A DNA stretch of 54,507 nt from Anaerolineaceae bacterium (GTDB taxonomy: Bacteria > Chloroflexota > Anaerolineae > Anaerolineales > Anaerolineaceae). Where the stretch lies: assembly GCA_017417055.1 (NCBI GenBank), contig JAFPZX010000102.1, positions 1 through 54,507 on the forward strand. Direction: 5' to 3'. The stretch's first letter is position 1, and the number at the start of each line of letters is the position of its first letter. Below the pieces are notes generated by a model that was given only the letters and a program-made list of their open reading frames with translations, made no database searches and was not told the origin of the DNA. The translations under genes and the position numbers were made by a program. This document shows positions 17,351-26,191 of the stretch, piece after piece.

Positions 17351-17371
17351 CTCAGTCATTCCTCCTTCGCA

Positions 17372-18727
17372 TTAGGCTTTCTTTTCCAGAATGATCGCGG
17401 CAACGTTCTGGGCACCGCCGTAACCACGGAGCATGGCGGTTTTCGGATCCTTGATCTTGACCTGATGGTCGCCCATTTCGCCCCAAAGCTGTTTGCAGGC
17501 TTCATAAACGTCAGCCAGACCGGAAGCAGCGTGTGCATGACCGAAAGCGGTGCGTCCACCGTTGGAATTCAGCGGTTTGTCGCCATCCCAGGCAGTGCGT
17601 CCGTCAACGATATATTTCCAGCCTTCGCCAAAGGGCAGATACCCGGCGATTTCAGCGGAAATCAGCTGAGAGGTGATGATGAAGTCATTGGCATAGAACA
17701 AGTCAAGGTCATCACCGCTCTTGCCGGTCAGTTCATATACCTGCCGGACAGCTTCTTCGGTGGCACGGACTTCAAAGTGAGGGTTGGTGGCTTCCAGTGC
17801 GGAAGAACCGATGCCGAGAACTTCGATCGGAGCATGCTTGAGGTTCGGGGCAATTTGCGGGATCATGTCGGTCGCGCAGACGATGCAGGCCGCCGCGCCG
17901 TCGCATTTCAGCTCAACGCCTGCCGCGCGGAGGAAGTCGCCCATGCGCGGGTTGAACGGGGAGTTCATGTACTCTTCAACGGTCATGCCCTGTTCTTCAG
18001 CCAGCTCATCATAGGTCTTGATCGGGTTGTCGGTGGTCTTGGACCAGTTGAGGAGGCTCAGCGGTGTGGATGCTGCGTTTCTTCTGGCGGTGATGCCCAT
18101 CCAGTTCAGCGCGTCATTCATCTGATCCGCGGTGATCTTGCGGGTACGGACGTACCATTCCGCCGCGTCATCATAGATCATTTCCTGACCGGCCATCAGT
18201 GCGCGGGTATAGGTGCGGTCATAGAGCCACTGGGTGGTCTTGAGGAACTTTTCCATGGTCATCTTGTCGCGCTTGTAGGGGTGTTTGCGGCTCTCGACAT
18301 TGTCAGCCGGGGACGGGGTGCTGTCGCCGAATTCAACACAGGCGGTCAGGACACAGTCATATTTGCCGGACGCAATGGCGTTCACTGCCTGTTCAATGGC
18401 AAGGTAGCCGGTGCAGCAGGCTTCGGAATGGTGGATGGAGCCTTTGCCCTTCATGCCGAACCAGTTCCCGATTTGAATGTTTGGCACCAGGTAGTTGGAA
18501 CCGTTCAGCGGGCTGGCTTCGCCATGGAAATAATAGTCGATGTTCTGCGGATTCACGCCGGCATCTTCCATTGCCTTAAGCGCTGCATAGCCGAACATTT
18601 CACCTTCTGTAAGTCCGTTGGTTTCCGGACTGTCGACCGTGTACATAAAGGGCGTACAGCCGACGCCGATGATGGAAACGCTTCGTGAATATGGATGCAA
18701 TTTGGTTTTGTTTACGATTTGATCCAC
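17372..18727 (-). CDS. Thiolase-superfamily protein (SCP-x/BbsB-like)
   Basis: The 451-residue product has a thiolase fold. The nucleophile motif is SEACCTGYLAIEQA, with Cys104 by alignment to the family A-C-x-T-G. The C-terminal GHAHAASG carries the catalytic His in place of the common GHPxGATG. Together with the DUF35 partner it should cleave or form a carbon-carbon bond next to a beta-keto thioester. Because a free ACP, phosphotransacylase and acyl kinase follow, thiolytic cleavage feeding acyl phosphate is the simplest reading. A retro-aldol role, as for Ltp2, is possible. The start is GTG at 18727 with AAGGAT nine bases upstream. Confidence 0.88.
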   Translation of the reverse strand: MDQIVNKTKLHPYSRSVSIIGVGCTPFMYTVDSPETNGLTEGEMFGYAALKAMEDAGVNPQNIDYYFHGEASPLNGSNYLVPNIQIGNWFGMKGKGSIHHSEACCTGYLAIEQAVNAIASGKYDCVLTACVEFGDSTPSPADNVESRKHPYKRDKMTMEKFLKTTQWLYDRTYTRALMAGQEMIYDDAAEWYVRTRKITADQMNDALNWMGITARRNAASTPLSLLNWSKTTDNPIKTYDELAEEQGMTVEEYMNSPFNPRMGDFLRAAGVELKCDGAAACIVCATDMIPQIAPNLKHAPIEVLGIGSSALEATNPHFEVRATEEAVRQVYELTGKSGDDLDLFYANDFIITSQLISAEIAGYLPFGEGWKYIVDGRTAWDGDKPLNSNGGRTAFGHAHAASGLADVYEACKQLWGEMGDHQVKIKDPKTAMLRGYGGAQNVAAIILEKKA

Positions 18728-18743
18728 TTTAATTTATCCTTTC

Positions 18744-19850
18744 TTAATCCTCGATCTCGCTCGGGCTCCATCGCGGTTTGCCCGTGTACGTTTTCGGTTG
18801 TTCTTCGCCGCTCAGCACCCGGATCGCGCCGGCTGCCATGGCTTCCAGTTCAAATTCACCCGGATAGGCGGAAACAGGGGCGATCCAGCCGCATCCGTCT
18901 TCGATCGCTTTGACGAGGTCCTTGTTGTGGACCATACCGCCGCCGAGGAGAATGCCATCCACCTGCCCATGCAGGACGCCGGCCATCGCGCCGATATATT
19001 TGACGATTTGGTAGAGCATGGCATCCCAGACTAACTTCGCATAGGCGTTGCCGCTGTCTGCCATCGCGTTGACTTCGCGCGCGTCACTGGTGCCCAGGTG
19101 GCTCACAAATCCGCCGGTCTTCATACAGACGTTTTTGACTTCATTCAGATCTTCTGCCTTCATGCAGTATTTGATCATTTCAGCCGCGGGAATCGCGCCG
19201 CAGCGGGTTGGTGCCATCGGGCCTTCTCCGCCAACGATGTCGTTGCCGTCGATCATCTTGCCTTTGCGGTGGGCTGAAATAGAGATCCCGCCGCCGATGT
19301 GGCAGACGATGTAGTTTTTATCTTCATATTTCCAGCCGTGCGCGCTGCTGTGACGGATGGCGGTCTCTTTGAGATTCAGGGCATGCAGGTGAACATTGCG
19401 GTAAACGCCCTTCAACCCGGTCATCCGTGCTTCCAGTACCAGCTCATCGGTGTCCGGCGGGTTGACGACAAAGGCCGGTTTCCCGTATTGTGACGCAAAA
19501 CCATTGGCAAGCTGGGAACCCAGCTGTGCCGGATGCTGGACACCGTTGGCGCCGCGTTCCGCATGGTCCAGAAGAATATCGTTGACCGCATAGGTGCCGC
19601 CTTCCACAGCCAGCAGTCCGCCGCCTCTGCCGACAAAGGCATCGAAGGAAGAAAGATCGATGCCCTGTTCGTCAAGCGCATGGAGAATTGTTTCTTTCCG
19701 GTAGGGAAGCTGGTCGCTGACTGTGGCGAATTCCTTCAGCTTTTCCGCGTCATGCGACACATTGACGGAAAACAGTTCCTTTTCGCCTTCAAAAGCGCCT
19801 ACCTTGGTGGAGGTTGATCCGGGATTGATAACCAGAATTCTGTAAGTCAT
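18744..19850 (-). CDS. Butyrate-kinase-like acyl kinase (first copy)
   Basis: The 368-residue ASKHA-fold kinase transfers the acyl-phosphate phosphate to ADP. It has an N-terminal phosphate loop (INPGSTSTKVGAF), a central catalytic region ending CHIGGGISISAHRKG, and a C-terminal adenosine-binding LLGGGMVHN. Length and sequence match butyrate/branched-chain acyl kinases better than acetate kinase (about 400 residues). RBS GGAAGGA. It follows the iron-sulfur flavodoxin gene by 24 bp and pairs with the phosphotransacylase at 15.3 kb, closing an ATP-forming step. The true acyl chain is unknown; short straight, branched or aromatic acids are all possible. Confidence 0.9.
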   Translation of the reverse strand: MTYRILVINPGSTSTKVGAFEGEKELFSVNVSHDAEKLKEFATVSDQLPYRKETILHALDEQGIDLSSFDAFVGRGGGLLAVEGGTYAVNDILLDHAERGANGVQHPAQLGSQLANGFASQYGKPAFVVNPPDTDELVLEARMTGLKGVYRNVHLHALNLKETAIRHSSAHGWKYEDKNYIVCHIGGGISISAHRKGKMIDGNDIVGGEGPMAPTRCGAIPAAEMIKYCMKAEDLNEVKNVCMKTGGFVSHLGTSDAREVNAMADSGNAYAKLVWDAMLYQIVKYIGAMAGVLHGQVDGILLGGGMVHNKDLVKAIEDGCGWIAPVSAYPGEFELEAMAAGAIRVLSGEEQPKTYTGKPRWSPSEIED

Positions 19851-19874
19851 TTTATGATCATCCTTCCGGCGAAA

Positions 19875-20822
19875 TCAAACGGTGGGATATTTCTTCTGGA
19901 TGTACTTCTGCTTCTTTTCCATCGCCAGTTTCATGTTCTCCGGGTTGGCGTAGAACATGGCGCCCTGGGTGTAGCCGATCTCATCCAGATGCAGCTGACG
20001 GCCTTCGACTGTGGTTCTGTCCTTCAAGCGGCCGTTTTTCGGGTCGATGATGAACTTCCATTTGCCGTCCACCTTTTCCAGTGTACCGCCGCATCCGCAG
20101 ACCTGACATTCCACTTCGTAGCTGACGCCGTCCCACTGGGGTTCACCGAGAACGAGTGCGTTGGAATGGCAGTTCGGGCACCAGCCCATGTCTTCATCAC
20201 CCAGCCAGTGGCGTTCTTCCACTGGGGTTTGGATGGCGGTCATGATGTTTTCGCCCATTTTGTGTGCGCGGGCCATCAGCTCATCGTTCAGGACACACTG
20301 ACCGGCACCCGGGACGCGGGTGGCAAGGATCATGTCGACAACTTTCATATCGGTTGTGAACATGGCTGCCTGCATGGACTCCAGCGCCATGGACTGCCAT
20401 GCACGGGTGGAACCGCCGACCGCGATCAAACCGGCCAGGCGGGCTCTTCGTTCAATTGCGCCGATAGCTTCCAGGAAGCTGGTTTCGTAAGCAAGACTGC
20501 GCTGGCAGAAGCGGGTGAAAAGTGCGCAGGGCTGCAGGTCATACGTCGGTGCTGAATAGATCACCGCATCCTGATCCAGCATTACGTCCATGATGCGCTT
20601 TTTGTCATCCTTTTTGTCCAGAATACATCCGGCATTCTTTCCTTCGGACATCGCTTTTGTACAGGATGTGCATCCGGTGCAGTCCAGAATGTTGTAATCG
20701 GACAGGTTGACCATGATAATTTCGGCTCCGGCTTCTTCGCAAGCCATTAGCGCTTCTTTCAGCAGAATTTCACTGTTGCTGTTTTTTCTTCCGGCTGTTA
20801 TCCCCATTACTTTATATGCCAT
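19875..20822 (-). CDS. Iron-sulfur flavodoxin with zinc-ribbon tail (first copy)
   Basis: The 315-residue product has an N-terminal flavodoxin-like domain (ITAGRKNSNSEILL) and a cysteine cluster CTGCTSC plus a later Cys near residue 60, as in NADPH-dependent FMN reductase/ISF proteins. Its distal part adds CPNCHS and CQVCGCGG, a zinc-ribbon or rubredoxin-like tail absent from short family members. It shares this architecture with the gene at 21636-22577. It likely passes electrons to a substrate-reducing partner; NADPH use and substrate are inferred only from the family. Very strong RBS AGGAGG. The upstream terminator-like hairpin at 20860 may lower its read-through from the operon. Confidence 0.8.
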   Translation of the reverse strand: MAYKVMGITAGRKNSNSEILLKEALMACEEAGAEIIMVNLSDYNILDCTGCTSCTKAMSEGKNAGCILDKKDDKKRIMDVMLDQDAVIYSAPTYDLQPCALFTRFCQRSLAYETSFLEAIGAIERRARLAGLIAVGGSTRAWQSMALESMQAAMFTTDMKVVDMILATRVPGAGQCVLNDELMARAHKMGENIMTAIQTPVEERHWLGDEDMGWCPNCHSNALVLGEPQWDGVSYEVECQVCGCGGTLEKVDGKWKFIIDPKNGRLKDRTTVEGRQLHLDEIGYTQGAMFYANPENMKLAMEKKQKYIQKKYPTV

Positions 20823-20859
20823 AATTTCCTCCTAAAGCACAGAAAAAGATTTTGTTATG

Positions 20860-20887
20860 AAAAGTCCGACAAAACAGCCGGACTTTT
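20860..20887 (-). terminator. Terminator-like hairpin inside the cluster
   Basis: AAAAGTCCG pairs with CGGACTTTT (9 bp) around a 10-nt loop, just past the stop of the small membrane protein gene. On the minus strand it ends in TTTTC. It has the classical form of a Rho-independent terminator, in the middle of a same-strand cluster. Confidence 0.75.
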
Positions 20888-20892
20888 TGAAA

Positions 20893-21357
20893 TTATTTGA
20901 TGCCGCATGCGGCGTTGGCAGCTTTCATCGCGATCGGAGTCATGATGAAGGCAACAACATACAGGATGAGATAGAGCGGGAGGAAGGTGCTCATGAATGC
21001 ACCGAATACGGGCGGGCGGACTTCCGCCGGTACGCTGCGGAGGTTCCACCAGGTCAGCGGCAAACCGATACCGACAGTGAAGATCAGACAAACCGGCAGG
21101 CTGCCGACAAGATTTCCGGCAAGGCTGTGCGGATCCAGTTTGAACAGTTTCGCGAACCCTTCCTGGATTTTATTGATCGGCAGGATCACATTGATCAGGA
21201 ACGCCAGACAGAAACCGATCAGAATGTTGACCGGCAGGTTCGGTCCAAAAGCCGGCTGATGGTTCAGCAGGTTTGCTGAAATTGACATCACGATGGCCAT
21301 GGGCAGGTCAAGGACGATATTGAAAATGATGATCCATTTTGCGCTTGGTTTTTGCAT
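20893..21357 (-). CDS. Small four-helix membrane protein (DUF2798-like)
   Basis: The 154-residue product has about four hydrophobic helices. Start ATG 21357 (MQKPSAKW) is preferred over the longer open frame to 21474 because an AAGGGA site lies upstream and the extension is not membrane-like. It is paralogous to the 150-residue protein at 27711-28163. Both share a GFCLAFLINVILPI-like second helix, an F-A-x6-P-x2-L loop and a final helix starting near F-x-A-x-x-S-T. Function is unknown. The paired presence beside flavoproteins suggests a membrane anchor or a small transporter, which is speculation. Confidence 0.7.
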   Translation of the reverse strand: MQKPSAKWIIIFNIVLDLPMAIVMSISANLLNHQPAFGPNLPVNILIGFCLAFLINVILPINKIQEGFAKLFKLDPHSLAGNLVGSLPVCLIFTVGIGLPLTWWNLRSVPAEVRPPVFGAFMSTFLPLYLILYVVAFIMTPIAMKAANAACGIK

Positions 21358-21451
21358 TTGAATTTTCCCTTCTGTCGTTTCCTTAACGACATACAAGATC
21401 GTAAAATTGTTGATGTATCTGTTCAGGACGAAGCGCACGGGGACAATTAGC

Positions 21452-21496
21452 TTGTTGTCGCGAAGCCGACACAAGTGATTGCCCTCTGTGTTGCGC
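21452..21496. repeat. Dispersed repeat, copy 1
   Basis: TTGTTGTCGCGAAGCCGAC and the bases after it resemble 36975-37020, where the first 19 bp differ at one position and the rest is looser. Partial inverted symmetry (ACACA with TGTGT) suggests a weak hairpin. Confidence 0.5.
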
Positions 21497-21531
21497 CGCC
21501 GGGATCTGAATAGTTACATTTTGATTTTATC

Positions 21532-21560
21532 CTGCGTATCAGTTTTCAGCTGATACGCAG
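21532..21560. other. Intergenic hairpin, 11-bp perfect stem
   Basis: CTGCGTATCAG and CTGATACGCAG flank a 7-nt loop in the 278-bp gap between the second iron-sulfur flavodoxin and the small membrane protein. There is no U-tract on the minus strand, so an RNA-stability or processing role is more likely than termination. Confidence 0.65.
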
Positions 21561-21591
21561 GTTTGATGGTTCAGAAATTTGTCAGCATCGA

Positions 21592-21640
21592 GAATCAGGT
21601 CATTTGATTCCTGACACCTGATACCTGATACCTGATTACG
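21592..21640. repeat. Heptanucleotide tract abutting a stop codon
   Basis: Seven 7-bp units in one register include GATACCT twice and GACACCT. The last unit overlaps the TAA stop of the flavodoxin gene at 21636. Confidence 0.75.
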
Positions 21641-22577
21641 CTCTTTCCGGAACGGTCGGCTTGATGAAGTCGCGATACTTGGCCTTGCGGGCCTTGAACT
21701 CATCGCTGTTCTTCTGCAGATCGGCCAGACGTGCTTCATTGACCTGGATATCTTTACCGTGAGCCATCTTACCGGACATGGTGTCGTGTGCCTTGGCATA
21801 TTCTTCTTCAGCGTAAACGATGCGGATCGCGCCATCGACAACTTCCAGTTCACCTTCCATACCGCACAGGCCGCAGATCGCGTGAGTCGTGCCCGGGTTG
21901 ATATAGAAGTTGTTGGTGTGGCAGTGCGGGCAGACGCCTTCCGGACCCTGCCAGGTGGCGTGTTCGATGTCTTTCGCGGCATTTGCCAGGTTGATACCGA
22001 TCTGATGGGCACGGGCAAGCGCTGCGTCATCCATCAGGATGGTCTTGGACCACTGGAATTTATCATTGTCGATGATCTTCCACATCGGGCTCATCGCGAC
22101 CATGCCATGATCCATCTGAACCAGGGAACCCCAGTCGGAACCGCCGACGGCCATGAAGGAGATCACTTTGTCTTTCAGCAGTCTCGGGTCAACGCCCGGG
22201 CCGCCATGTTCCTTGGAAAGCATATCTGCAATCACCAGGTTGCCGCGGTCCATGGAAGGTCCGAAGCGGTCGCAGACGGTGTGGACGATGCCCGGAACGC
22301 CGTTTTCGAAGATCGGGGAGACCATCAGAATCCCATCGGCATCCAGCATTTTGTCCAGCAGCCAGAGAAAATCATCTTTGATGGCGCAGGTTCGTCCGCG
22401 GCCGCTCATGATGGATTTCACACAGGCGATGCATCCGGTACAATGTTTGATATCCAGTTTGTGCAGGTTGATGAATTCAATCTCTGCTCCGGCTTCCTGT
22501 GCACCCATCAAACCTTCTTTGCACATGGAATCGTTGGAACCATTCAGGGTTCCTGAAGAAATACCTAAAATTTTCAT
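21636..22577 (-). CDS. Iron-sulfur flavodoxin with zinc-ribbon tail (second copy)
   Basis: The 313-residue paralogue of the 19875-20822 product has a flavin loop GISSGTLNGSND, the cluster CTGCIAC plus a Cys about 12 residues later, and a C-terminal pair CPHCHT and CGLCG for a second metal. The N-terminal half matches the NADPH-dependent FMN reductase/ISF family, but the tail marks a distinct subfamily. RBS GAGGAG. It lies 84 bp after the NuoF-like gene, so it may receive electrons from that complex. Two copies in one cluster suggest either two reductive steps or a heterodimer. Confidence 0.8.
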   Translation of the reverse strand: MKILGISSGTLNGSNDSMCKEGLMGAQEAGAEIEFINLHKLDIKHCTGCIACVKSIMSGRGRTCAIKDDFLWLLDKMLDADGILMVSPIFENGVPGIVHTVCDRFGPSMDRGNLVIADMLSKEHGGPGVDPRLLKDKVISFMAVGGSDWGSLVQMDHGMVAMSPMWKIIDNDKFQWSKTILMDDAALARAHQIGINLANAAKDIEHATWQGPEGVCPHCHTNNFYINPGTTHAICGLCGMEGELEVVDGAIRIVYAEEEYAKAHDTMSGKMAHGKDIQVNEARLADLQKNSDEFKARKAKYRDFIKPTVPERA

Positions 22578-22661
22578 TACCTTCTCCTCGTTTTCAAATA
22601 ATTACAATAACTGTTCAAGCTATTTACAACCAACAATCATCTGACGGTTTGGGCCAGAATT

Positions 22662-23948
22662 CTAACTGAACGAACCGCAGCGGACCGGTTTCTTCGGCAC
22701 ACGGATGGTTCCGTCCTGTGGAACGATAGCCCCTTCCTCACAGACTTCTGCGCATTTCCCGCAGTTTTCGCACATATCCGGATCGATGATGTGGATGAAC
22801 TTCTTCTTTCCGGTGATGGCGTCTTCATCGCACACATCCAGACAATCGGTACAGCCTGTGCATTTCGCCGGGTCGATGACCGGTTTGCTGAAGGCTTTGC
22901 AGACTCCTGCCGGGCAGCTCTTTTTGACGAAATGGAGTTCCAGCTCCTTGCGGTTGGTGCGGACGGAAGAGACGAATACATTCGCCATTCCCTGCCCGAA
23001 ACTGCAGAATGAGCCGATATGGATCAGCGGACCGATGTCCTCGACCATGGCAAGGTCATCCTTTTTTGCCTTCCCTGCGGCGACCTGGTTGAAGATGTTT
23101 TCAAAATGCCAGGTACCCTCACGGCACAGCACGCATTTCTGACAGGTTTCAGTCCGGGCTCTCTTTGCGAGTTCTTCGGTCAGGTGAGCCATGCAGTCTT
23201 TAGACCCGTAAATCCCGACGTAATCCCACAACGCAGAAGTATCAACTTTGCAGCTGTCCAGCTCCGTGTTGTCCACAAAAGTGCCGGTCAATCCGCCAAG
23301 CAGGACGCTCTTTTCGGCTTTCGCCCCGGATTCAGCCACAATGTCTGCCAGGGATGTGCCGGTCTTGAATTCACCCAATTTTGTCCCGTTCGGAGTGCGG
23401 ACGGCGACCAGTTTGGTTTCTTCATATCCCGGCTGTGCGGCTGCATAAACACGAACAAGCGTTTCTGCATCCACCACAACGGTCGGTTTATCCTGAAGCC
23501 CTTCAGAGGGAAAATCTTTCGGAAGCGGAGCGCTGCGAAGTTCACCGCTCAGGATCATATGATACAGTGCAGATTCTTCCCGTAAAACCATTGATCTTTC
23601 TGCATTTACAGTTTTAACTCCGGAAAGTTCAAAATTGATTTCCGGTGTTTTCACCAGCCAGCATTCTGTGGCACCGGCGGCTTCTGCGACTGCTTTGAAA
23701 GCGGCCTTCAGTTTGTCCGCCTGTGTTTCAGCAAGGCAGGCACTGATGGGAGCATCCGCGTCATCGGCTGCCATGTTCAGAATAACGACGCCATTGCCTC
23801 TTTCGTGGACGTCTTTCAGCGTTTCCGTGAAGGGAATGGCATATTTCGCGGGAATGTTCAGGTTCAACACGGTCTGTGCGGAAATTTCTCCGGCATAAGG
23901 TGCAGTCAGGATTTCAGCCTGTGAGGCGGTTAAATTCATCTTTTCCAT
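22662..23948 (-). CDS. NuoF-like iron-sulfur protein lacking NADH/FMN motifs
   Basis: The 428-residue product aligns with the C-terminal half of NuoF/HydB subunits. It has a degenerate REESALYHM stretch where GEETAL would be, then KPTVVVDAETLV, an SLBB domain (about 185-250), the N3-type cluster CQKCVLCREGTW with a later CSFGQG, and two ferredoxin motifs at the C-terminus (CTGCTDCLDVC, CENCGKCAEVC). The N-terminal 125 residues lack the glycine-rich FMN/NADH motifs, so this subunit probably cannot oxidise NADH itself. It is encoded 2 bp after the NuoG-GltD fusion, whose flavin domain could supply that function. RBS GGAGG before ATG 23948. Confidence 0.85.
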   Translation of the reverse strand: MEKMNLTASQAEILTAPYAGEISAQTVLNLNIPAKYAIPFTETLKDVHERGNGVVILNMAADDADAPISACLAETQADKLKAAFKAVAEAAGATECWLVKTPEINFELSGVKTVNAERSMVLREESALYHMILSGELRSAPLPKDFPSEGLQDKPTVVVDAETLVRVYAAAQPGYEETKLVAVRTPNGTKLGEFKTGTSLADIVAESGAKAEKSVLLGGLTGTFVDNTELDSCKVDTSALWDYVGIYGSKDCMAHLTEELAKRARTETCQKCVLCREGTWHFENIFNQVAAGKAKKDDLAMVEDIGPLIHIGSFCSFGQGMANVFVSSVRTNRKELELHFVKKSCPAGVCKAFSKPVIDPAKCTGCTDCLDVCDEDAITGKKKFIHIIDPDMCENCGKCAEVCEEGAIVPQDGTIRVPKKPVRCGSFS

Positions 23949-23950
23949 CG

Positions 23951-26101
23951 TTATGCCTCCTCTCCGCTTTTTACGTAATCTCCCCAGAACTTTTGCGGGG
24001 CAAGGTCACACCGCAGGTCGCACTGCAGACACCGGCGGGCTTCGCATTTCGCCTTTTCTTCATCAAATCCCTGGTCCATCGGTCCGCAGGTCTTGTAATT
24101 GATGATGCGTTCCGGTACCGGGACGACGTTCGGTTCTGTGCGCGGCAGATCTCCAAAACCTTCGATGACGCCGATGTGAGGATCACGGAACTGATCCGGA
24201 GCCAGCTTTTCTTCGATGTTTCCATCACCGCCGAGATATTTGTCGATAGCGCTGGCAGCTTCCCGGGCAAAGGCGATGCCCTTGATGACTGACTGCGTAC
24301 CGGTCACAACGTCACCGGCAGCAAAAACGCCCGGAACGGATGTTTCGCCATGGTCGCCATGCGTGGCGATGTAATTGCCATGGGTCAGTTCCAGACCGAA
24401 TGCATTCGGATCCATCGGGATGGTGGGACGCTGTCCGACCGCGAAGATCACAGTGTCGGCAGGAAGGATTTCTTCGGAACCTTCTTCCAGCTCCAGATGG
24501 CTCTTGCGGTTTTCATCAAAATAGAAGCTCTTGATACCCTGGATCTTTACACCGTCAACGCAGCCGTTTCCGTCATCCAGAATTTCCAGGAAAGTCTTTT
24601 TGTTGTGGAGAATGACGCCCTCTTCCAAAGCCCAAGCACGTTCTTCATCGCTGGCTGTCATGGCGTCATAGGCTTCCAAACAGGCCATGTGGATCTCTTG
24701 CGCGCCGAGCCGTTTGGCAGCGCCGGCACAGTCGATCGCCACATTGCCGCCGCCCAGGACCACGACTTTTTCTCCGACTTTCGCGGTGCCTTCTTCAAAA
24801 GCCCGCAGGAACGCGGCATTGACCTGAACACCTTCCAGATCGTTGCCTTTCATCGGGAGTTTGGAACCCATGTGGTTGCCGAGCGCGACAAACACAGCAT
24901 CATATCCCTGCTGCAGCAGTTCCGGAGCATTTTGAATTTCGGTATTGCATTTTACGGTGATGTCACCGGCATCCAGAATGTCCTGAATTTCCTGATCCAA
25001 CACTTCACGGGGCAGGCGATAGTTCGGAATGCCGTAACGCAGCTGACCGCCCAGTTTGGCGCCGGCATCAAAAACGGTTATGGCATGGCCGAGTTTGGCC
25101 AGGTAATAAGCAGCAGTCAGTCCGGCAGGACCGCCGCCGATAATGGCGACCGCTTTCCCGGTTGCCGGTTTGTGGAAAGATTTTTCTTTCCAGGATCCGT
25201 CGTCATGTTCAGCGGCAAAGCGCTTCAGGTTGCGGATAGAAATCGGAGAATTCAGCTCCTGATGCTTACATTCCATTTCGCAGTTGTGTACGCATATATA
25301 ACCAAGACTGTGCGGGAAAGGAACCTTTTCGCGGACAACAGCAGTAGCAGCAGCGTAATTGCCTTCTTTGATGAAACGAATGTAGCGGGGTACATCGATA
25401 TGCGCCGGGCAGCCATAACGGCAGGGAACAAAGCCTTCTTCACGGGTCTTGCCGATCAATTTATCAGCCAGTTCCTTGTGTTCACGGATGGAGCCGGTCG
25501 GGCAGACTTCTACGCAGGCAGTGCAGAAGCGGCAGTTGGCGTTCTTCAGAGAATCACCGTTGATGACGACACGTTCTCTTCCGTCTACCTTCTGGAACTT
25601 GATCGCTCCGACGCCGCGCAGTTCTTCACAGACACGGACGCAGCGGCCGCAGAGAATACAGCGGTACATTTCATGCAGGATGATCGGGTTGGTCTCATCT
25701 GCCTTGACGCTGATGGTGTTGGCACGAAGTTTCCGTCCGGTATCTCCAACATATTGGGAAAGTGACTGGAGCTGGCACTTCCCGAATTTCGGACATCCGG
25801 TACATTCTGCCGGATGTGTTTTGAACATAAAGTCGCAGGCAAGTTTGCGGATAGCTTCCGCTGTTTCGCCTTTTGTGTTGATGACCATGCCTTCCTGTAC
25901 TTTTGTGATACAGGAGGTCACAACGCCTTCCACACCCTGCTGTTCCACGACGCACATGCGGCAGGAGCCGGTCGGGTGCAGATTCTCGTGAGAACAGAGG
26001 TGCGGGATATAGATCCCGTTGTCAAGCGCCGCGTTCAAAATGGTCTGGTTTGAATCCGCGGTAATTTTCTGGCCATCAATTATCAGATTTACGGTAGGCA
26101 T
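23951..26101 (-). CDS. NuoG-like/GltD fusion: FeS and NAD(P)H-flavin protein
   Basis: The 716-residue soluble electron-transfer protein has several parts. A plant-type [2Fe-2S] domain comes first (CSHENLHPTGSCRMC). A His-Cys cluster (HPAECTGCPKFGKC) and two [4Fe-4S] motifs (CILCGRCVRVC, CRFCTACVEVC) follow, as in NuoG and FeFe-hydrogenases. A GltD-type module starts near residue 228 with CRYGCPAH and CVHNCEMEC, an FAD loop (IIGGGPAGLTAAYYLA), an NAD(P)H loop (VVLGGGNVAIDCAGAA) and the closing PGVFAAGDV. The C-terminus adds CLQCDLRC. It probably oxidises NAD(P)H and sends electrons to the NuoF-like subunit and on to the flavoprotein reductase at 26.2 kb. RBS GAGGAG. Confidence 0.9.
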   Translation of the reverse strand: MPTVNLIIDGQKITADSNQTILNAALDNGIYIPHLCSHENLHPTGSCRMCVVEQQGVEGVVTSCITKVQEGMVINTKGETAEAIRKLACDFMFKTHPAECTGCPKFGKCQLQSLSQYVGDTGRKLRANTISVKADETNPIILHEMYRCILCGRCVRVCEELRGVGAIKFQKVDGRERVVINGDSLKNANCRFCTACVEVCPTGSIREHKELADKLIGKTREEGFVPCRYGCPAHIDVPRYIRFIKEGNYAAATAVVREKVPFPHSLGYICVHNCEMECKHQELNSPISIRNLKRFAAEHDDGSWKEKSFHKPATGKAVAIIGGGPAGLTAAYYLAKLGHAITVFDAGAKLGGQLRYGIPNYRLPREVLDQEIQDILDAGDITVKCNTEIQNAPELLQQGYDAVFVALGNHMGSKLPMKGNDLEGVQVNAAFLRAFEEGTAKVGEKVVVLGGGNVAIDCAGAAKRLGAQEIHMACLEAYDAMTASDEERAWALEEGVILHNKKTFLEILDDGNGCVDGVKIQGIKSFYFDENRKSHLELEEGSEEILPADTVIFAVGQRPTIPMDPNAFGLELTHGNYIATHGDHGETSVPGVFAAGDVVTGTQSVIKGIAFAREAASAIDKYLGGDGNIEEKLAPDQFRDPHIGVIEGFGDLPRTEPNVVPVPERIINYKTCGPMDQGFDEEKAKCEARRCLQCDLRCDLAPQKFWGDYVKSGEEA

Positions 26102-26131
26102 ACATTTCTCCTCATTTGTTCATGCCGGTTG

Positions 26132-26165
26132 ATCCGGCTGCATTTTTTGCGGGATGCAGCCGGAT
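26132..26165. other. Intergenic hairpin, 12-bp perfect stem
   Basis: ATCCGGCTGCAT pairs with ATGCAGCCGGAT around a 10-nt loop, between the FAD oxidoreductase and the NuoG-GltD gene. On the minus strand there is no U-tract, so it is more likely to affect RNA decay than to stop transcription. Confidence 0.7.
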
Positions 26166-26191
26166 TTGTTTTCTGATAAAAACGTGACGGA

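Noticed and set aside
17465-18688. Plus-strand open frame of 407 codons opposite the thiolase
   Set aside because: It is antisense to a gene with clear catalytic motifs, and its own translation lacks recognisable motifs.
16931-18727. PhlBC-type phloroglucinol acylation or anaerobic phloroglucinol breakdown
   Set aside because: The thiolase-DUF35 pair is shared, but no PhlA-like ketosynthase, phloroglucinol reductase or cyclohydrolase was recognised.
24350-25765. Plus-strand open frame of 471 codons
   Set aside because: It lies fully inside the NuoG-GltD gene on the other strand, has no domain-like sequence, and its length follows from GC-rich codon use in the real gene.
22662-26101. Respiratory complex I fragment or FeFe-hydrogenase
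   Set aside because: No membrane Nuo subunits, no NuoE-like partner and no H-cluster motifs. The NuoF-like protein also lacks the NADH/FMN site.
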